64,000 nucleotides of DNA from Balanoglossus misakiensis. Taxonomy: Eukaryota > Hemichordata. The notes under the pieces were generated by a model, which worked only from the letters and a program-made list of their open reading frames with translations, was not told where the DNA came from and made no database searches. The stretch is taken from assembly GCA_040954595.2 (NCBI GenBank), contig CM082586.2:3534001-3598000 (forward strand), given 5' to 3'. Made by a program: the position numbers and the translations under genes. Below are positions 54,479 to 64,000 of this stretch, one piece after another (within the stretch, counting starts at the first letter, position 1; each line of letters opens with the position of its first letter).

Positions 54479-56707
54479 ATGTGGATTGGCGCAGATCCTC
54501 TCGCAAAATGGCAGTAACAACTGAAGAGGAAGAGGCTAGCAGTCAACAATAGGATAGATCCTATTATGAACCAAAATACAGTGTAAGATATGTACATGTT
54601 GGCCGGATGCCAGTGTTGGTGACACTCTTCATACTAGCATGGTATCTCCGCAGCAGTCCACTTTACGACTTCTCAGCCCCCTTTGCGGCTTTCCGGTCCA
54701 CTTTACGGCTTCCGAGTCAACCTCGACAGTTTCTGCGTAAACCCTCTCGGAAGAATCTGACGTGCAAAAGATAATGCATAATGATATACCACATCATTTA
54801 TTCCCTTATATGGTCGAAATCTCGCTGGTCCTACTGACGTCATGGCAAAATTTAGCGAGCCAATTTGCTAAAAGGTTCCGCAGCTAGGTGTGAGGAACAA
54901 AAATCCGCTCATAAATATTTGCTGTCTGGGTTTGAGTATTTATTAATTAAGAAAGTGAAAGATCAGGGTGATTTACACAACTGTCAGACGACTCGTGCTA
55001 CGTGTCACCTTTAACCTTACGCAATCCCACAATAGCTCACTCAAGAAGGAGATCGTCACGGTGTGTTGCTTGCAATGCAACGCTGTCGTTCCCTTTCCTC
55101 GCAGTAAAATTTCATGTGGACGGATCTGAGTCGGTCTAACCGTCTTGCGAATGGACTATCAATTATGAATCTTGTCTCGTGTGAAAGAAAGCCTTTCACA
55201 TACTCGGTAATCGTCCCGGGGTAAGCGTACACTATGAGTGAATGAAGTTGGCCGGCCAATCCGATCTGTCAAATTCTTTCAGACTCACCTATCAAACTGT
55301 CAGACAGCCATGAAGACGACGAATCAGCTTCTAGAATCGGCAAACCCAAAATGACAAAGTGTTTGAAATATATCAACCTAATAAAATGGAATTAAAGATT
55401 GTTGGTAGGTAGCTGTACATACGACTGGTATTCCTTTGTTATGCGAGGCGACTGATTAAGTGTACTAAACCGTGTGTTGACCAAGGTGAAAGCTCTAGCT
55501 ACTTTGCATACATCTTATTTGTTTGCGTCTGGCGTGAATACAATCCCACTCAATATGTCTGCCGTGCTTTCTCAGCGAAACGAATTCAATGTCCAATAAC
55601 ACGAACCAATAAGCATTTAAAGATCACATACACATCTCCACAGTATTGACAGATTTGACCAGTTAATTAATTTTGAGCTGCCAGCAACTTAAAAACCCGA
55701 AGCATTTAAAGTTGGGCTCGCCTTCGTTCGACATCGCTGCGCGTTGATCAACCAGTCCAGTAAAGTCGACCGCTCAAGCCACGGACAGCTTACTAGTTTT
55801 GGATTGAAAACATCCAAACTTAGTCTTCTCACGTGACAGCCGCGTGGTTGGATACTAGAAACGCCAGGTACTCGGATGTTTAAATCTTACCTGTCAGAAA
55901 ATGAGAGCACGTCTCGATGGACCGGCAAACCTGCTCGGACGCCACAAAGAAGGAAACTGTGCAGGACTATATTCATTGACCCCGTCATCGGTAGCTGGGT
56001 GAATGGATTGTTTCGCGGTGACGCAGTTCAAAAGACTTCATTTGAAGGCACTTAAAAGACACAATGCAAACTACTACTCTGCTGTCGCGTCAACCTTGGC
56101 GTGGCAGTGTGTGATTTCAAATTTCATGGTCGGCTCGAGCACTTTTGCCAAGTTTTTTAAGCAATCAAAATTAGATTCGGACATGCTGGTTGGGCCCTCG
56201 TATACCTACAAACCATTACAACCATTGCCTCGCAAGGCACTCCAAAACCTAATCATTCAAAAACTATGTTACTTTCAATACAACAGCTTTCGACTTTCTC
56301 CACGTTGTATTGCTAAGTTTACCTAGTCACCGATTTCATTATACTTGGCAATTTGTCCACGCGCTGGATGCCTGTAATTTTATCCCCAAGTTACATATAT
56401 AGGTCTACTAGTACTTAATCGCCAATTTCCAGTGAAATTAGACTATTAAGTTGCTTCCGACGATAAAACATGATAATGACTTATGAATTACACGGATTTT
56501 GGAACACGTTATCTCGTAAACGTATTTCTATTAAAACCAGGAACAGGTCGAATTGACATTCTCGTCGGAGGATGCATATTTTTTTGTAACAATGTCATTC
56601 GAAACAAGGCAAGTCTCAAGTTAGGCCAGGAGGGTATTTTCTAGCCTGATGTGACACTTTTGGCTTTCTGAAACGAAATGTATCGTTTATTCTGTTTGTT
56701 AACAGGA

Positions 56708-59420
<2,713 letters not shown>

Positions 59421-60562
59421 CGATCACGCCGCAGAAGTGAACATGGCACCGCCAGTCCCACCGCAAGCCTTGTACCTTAACTAATGTCTAAAATTCAGTT
59501 CAGAAAATAAGGTTGAATTGTATCATAGTAAATAAAATCTGTAGTTACTAGAGCTGGTTTGCAGTGTAGCGGTTTTTTTCTACTTTGCTCGACCGACGCA
59601 GAAAACTAGTTTCACGGCACAGTATTTTTGCTGACACTGACAATATTAATTCTTGCCGAAACGATCCGCGCCAATTCCTTTGCAAAGAAAGTTTAATTAT
59701 ATCGACATGGAAACCCCCACTGTGTCAATTCTTTCTGGATGTCCTAGATGATACCGCGCGGAAAACCCATCAATTGAAATATTAAAAGTGGCGCTGCGTT
59801 CGTTCGTACGGTGATATGCAAATTGATATGACAGACTGATTTTTCAATGCCAGCATGATTTCATAACTACGTCGTGAAGGCCAGTATTCCGATATACGGA
59901 AAAAAATCGGTATCCGAGCTGCAGTATGTCAAGTGGTATATCTTCTGGTAACAATAAAGTAAAACTCTTTCTTGTGACGATGTGATCTTTTGTTAACAAA
60001 TGTAAAATGCTATTGCATACGAAAAACGTTGGTACAGGCTGAGGTTGTCATCCCATGTGTTATTGAAACTTTGGCTATTCCGTATACAATGGCAAGTTAC
60101 TGAACAGTAATTTTTAAAATGGCTGTTTTCTACCAGGGAAAGTTAACATGGACAGACATATGGTATTCTACACATACCGGATACTGGGAAATTCTAGGGG
60201 GCGCTTGTATGCAATAATATTTCCCTCAGTAATAACTTTGGCGGTCCTCAAAGCCTTGAGATTAGCTATGCCCGGCAACGGTTCTCGCCATAAACACACT
60301 ATGACAATGTATTTCCGTTGTAACTAATTCTGCCCAGGCTCCCGAAATTTCCTCGCATGAAATATCACACACGCCGCCCCAAATTTATTAATTTGTCATT
60401 GTTTATTAATTTTGGAATAATAACTTGAAATACCTCCGACTGCTCGGTCGTTACGAAAGGGTATAAAAGATCTCTCTCGTTGATTAGGACCCAGTGTCGG
60501 ATGCAGTATTCTGGTGTGGTGTTTCAACTTCATTGTCTTTCCTCCGACACTTATCAGAGCTC
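59421..60562. other. 3' UTR of GH9 gene 2 and promoter of GH9 gene 3
   Basis: This 1.1-kb spacer contains AATAAA at 59531 and another near 59954. Its last 100 bases hold the TATA box and 5' UTR of gene 3. No other feature is seen. Confidence 0.7.
60462..60469 (+). promoter_or_regulatory. TATA box of GH9 gene 3
   Basis: TATAAAAG lies about 100 bp before the start codon, which would place transcription initiation near 60492 and leave a 5' UTR of about 70 bases with no intron needed. A canonical TATA box suits a strongly and tissue-specifically expressed digestive enzyme. An upstream out-of-frame ATG at 60501 opens a 26-codon reading frame that overlaps the main start. Confidence 0.7.
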
Positions 60563-63752
<3,190 letters not shown>

Positions 63753-64000
63753 GACACCATCAACAACAATAACGACAACAACAACAAAATCACTGCATGA
63801 CTTGCAAATAATTTTGAAACTTACGGAATTTGTATTCATAGATAAATAAACACAGATACACCACATGACAATTATGCGACACGAATTTGCATCCTTAGTA
63901 TTTCACAACCTTATCCTTTGACAGAGGCTAACGTCCCTATATGCATGATTTAATAGTTTTAGAGTAAGTTTTCAGTTTTGTTGCATTTCAGTAATTTGTG
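63753..64000. other. 3' flank of GH9 gene 3
   Basis: An AAC/ACA-rich 3' UTR is followed by AATAAA at 63845-63850. Nothing else is recognised up to the window end. Confidence 0.7.

Larger units (their letters stand above)
52107..56707. other. Divergent spacer between the GH9 pseudoenzyme and GH9 gene 2
   Basis: A 4.6-kb region separates two head-to-head GH9 paralogues. It holds a GT/G microsatellite and two families of small direct repeats (listed), and otherwise no exon or RNA gene I can support. A pyrimidine-rich acceptor-like TGTTTGTTAACAG ends just before 56706, so a 5' UTR intron of GH9 gene 2 may lie in the right part. Confidence 0.6.

Overview
This window is nuclear DNA of an animal, most likely a marine invertebrate. 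The genes are split by GT-AG introns, or are single-exon receptor genes. Intergenic DNA is AT-rich and full of microsatellites. The gene set (a clade of animal GH9 cellulases, a lineage-specific trio of melatonin-receptor-like GPCRs, a secreted CULT protein, an Emi/FBXO5-43 gene) fits an invertebrate deuterostome or a lophotrochozoan. Amphioxus, hemichordate or a related group is plausible, but I cannot fix the species from sequence alone.

Layout. Bases 1-14.7 kb hold no gene I can support. From 14.8 to 29.2 kb on + lies a six-exon gene for a small secreted CULT-domain protein (the thalidomide-binding fold of cereblon), spread over very large introns. Those introns carry simple repeats, a pogo/Tigger-like MITE, a tRNA-derived SINE, a ~190-bp tandem triplicate and a broken non-LTR reverse transcriptase. 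It converges on polr2k (RNA polymerase subunit RPB12/RPABC4, - strand, three exons, 30.2-30.7 kb). That gene is arranged head-to-head with an Emi1/Emi2 homologue (FBXO5/FBXO43; F-box, zinc-binding region, C-terminal Arg-Leu tail) at 31.8-33.8 kb. As I recall human FBXO43 and POLR2K are also divergent neighbours, so this looks like an old linkage.

From 35.5 to 44 kb there are three single-exon rhodopsin-class GPCRs, one on + and two in tandem on -. They are paralogues with NRY-type DRY motifs and melatonin-receptor-like second loops. A ~131-bp tandem repeat lies between them. At 45.5-46.2 kb (-) is a two-pass membrane protein with a coiled coil and a C-terminal RING finger.

From 48.6 to 63.8 kb is a cluster of three GH9 (endo-beta-1,4-glucanase family) genes sharing the same intron positions and phases. 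Two on + (56.7-59.4 and 60.6-63.8 kb) keep the GH9 catalytic residues. The third, on - (48.6-52.1 kb), has lost the catalytic base (DAGD to DAGG), the active-site His (PHHR to PQHR) and the general-acid Glu (NE to NS). It nevertheless retains an open, normally spliced reading frame. This apparent secreted pseudo-cellulase beside two intact paralogues is the most interesting item in the window, followed by the secreted CULT protein with an intact tri-tryptophan cage.
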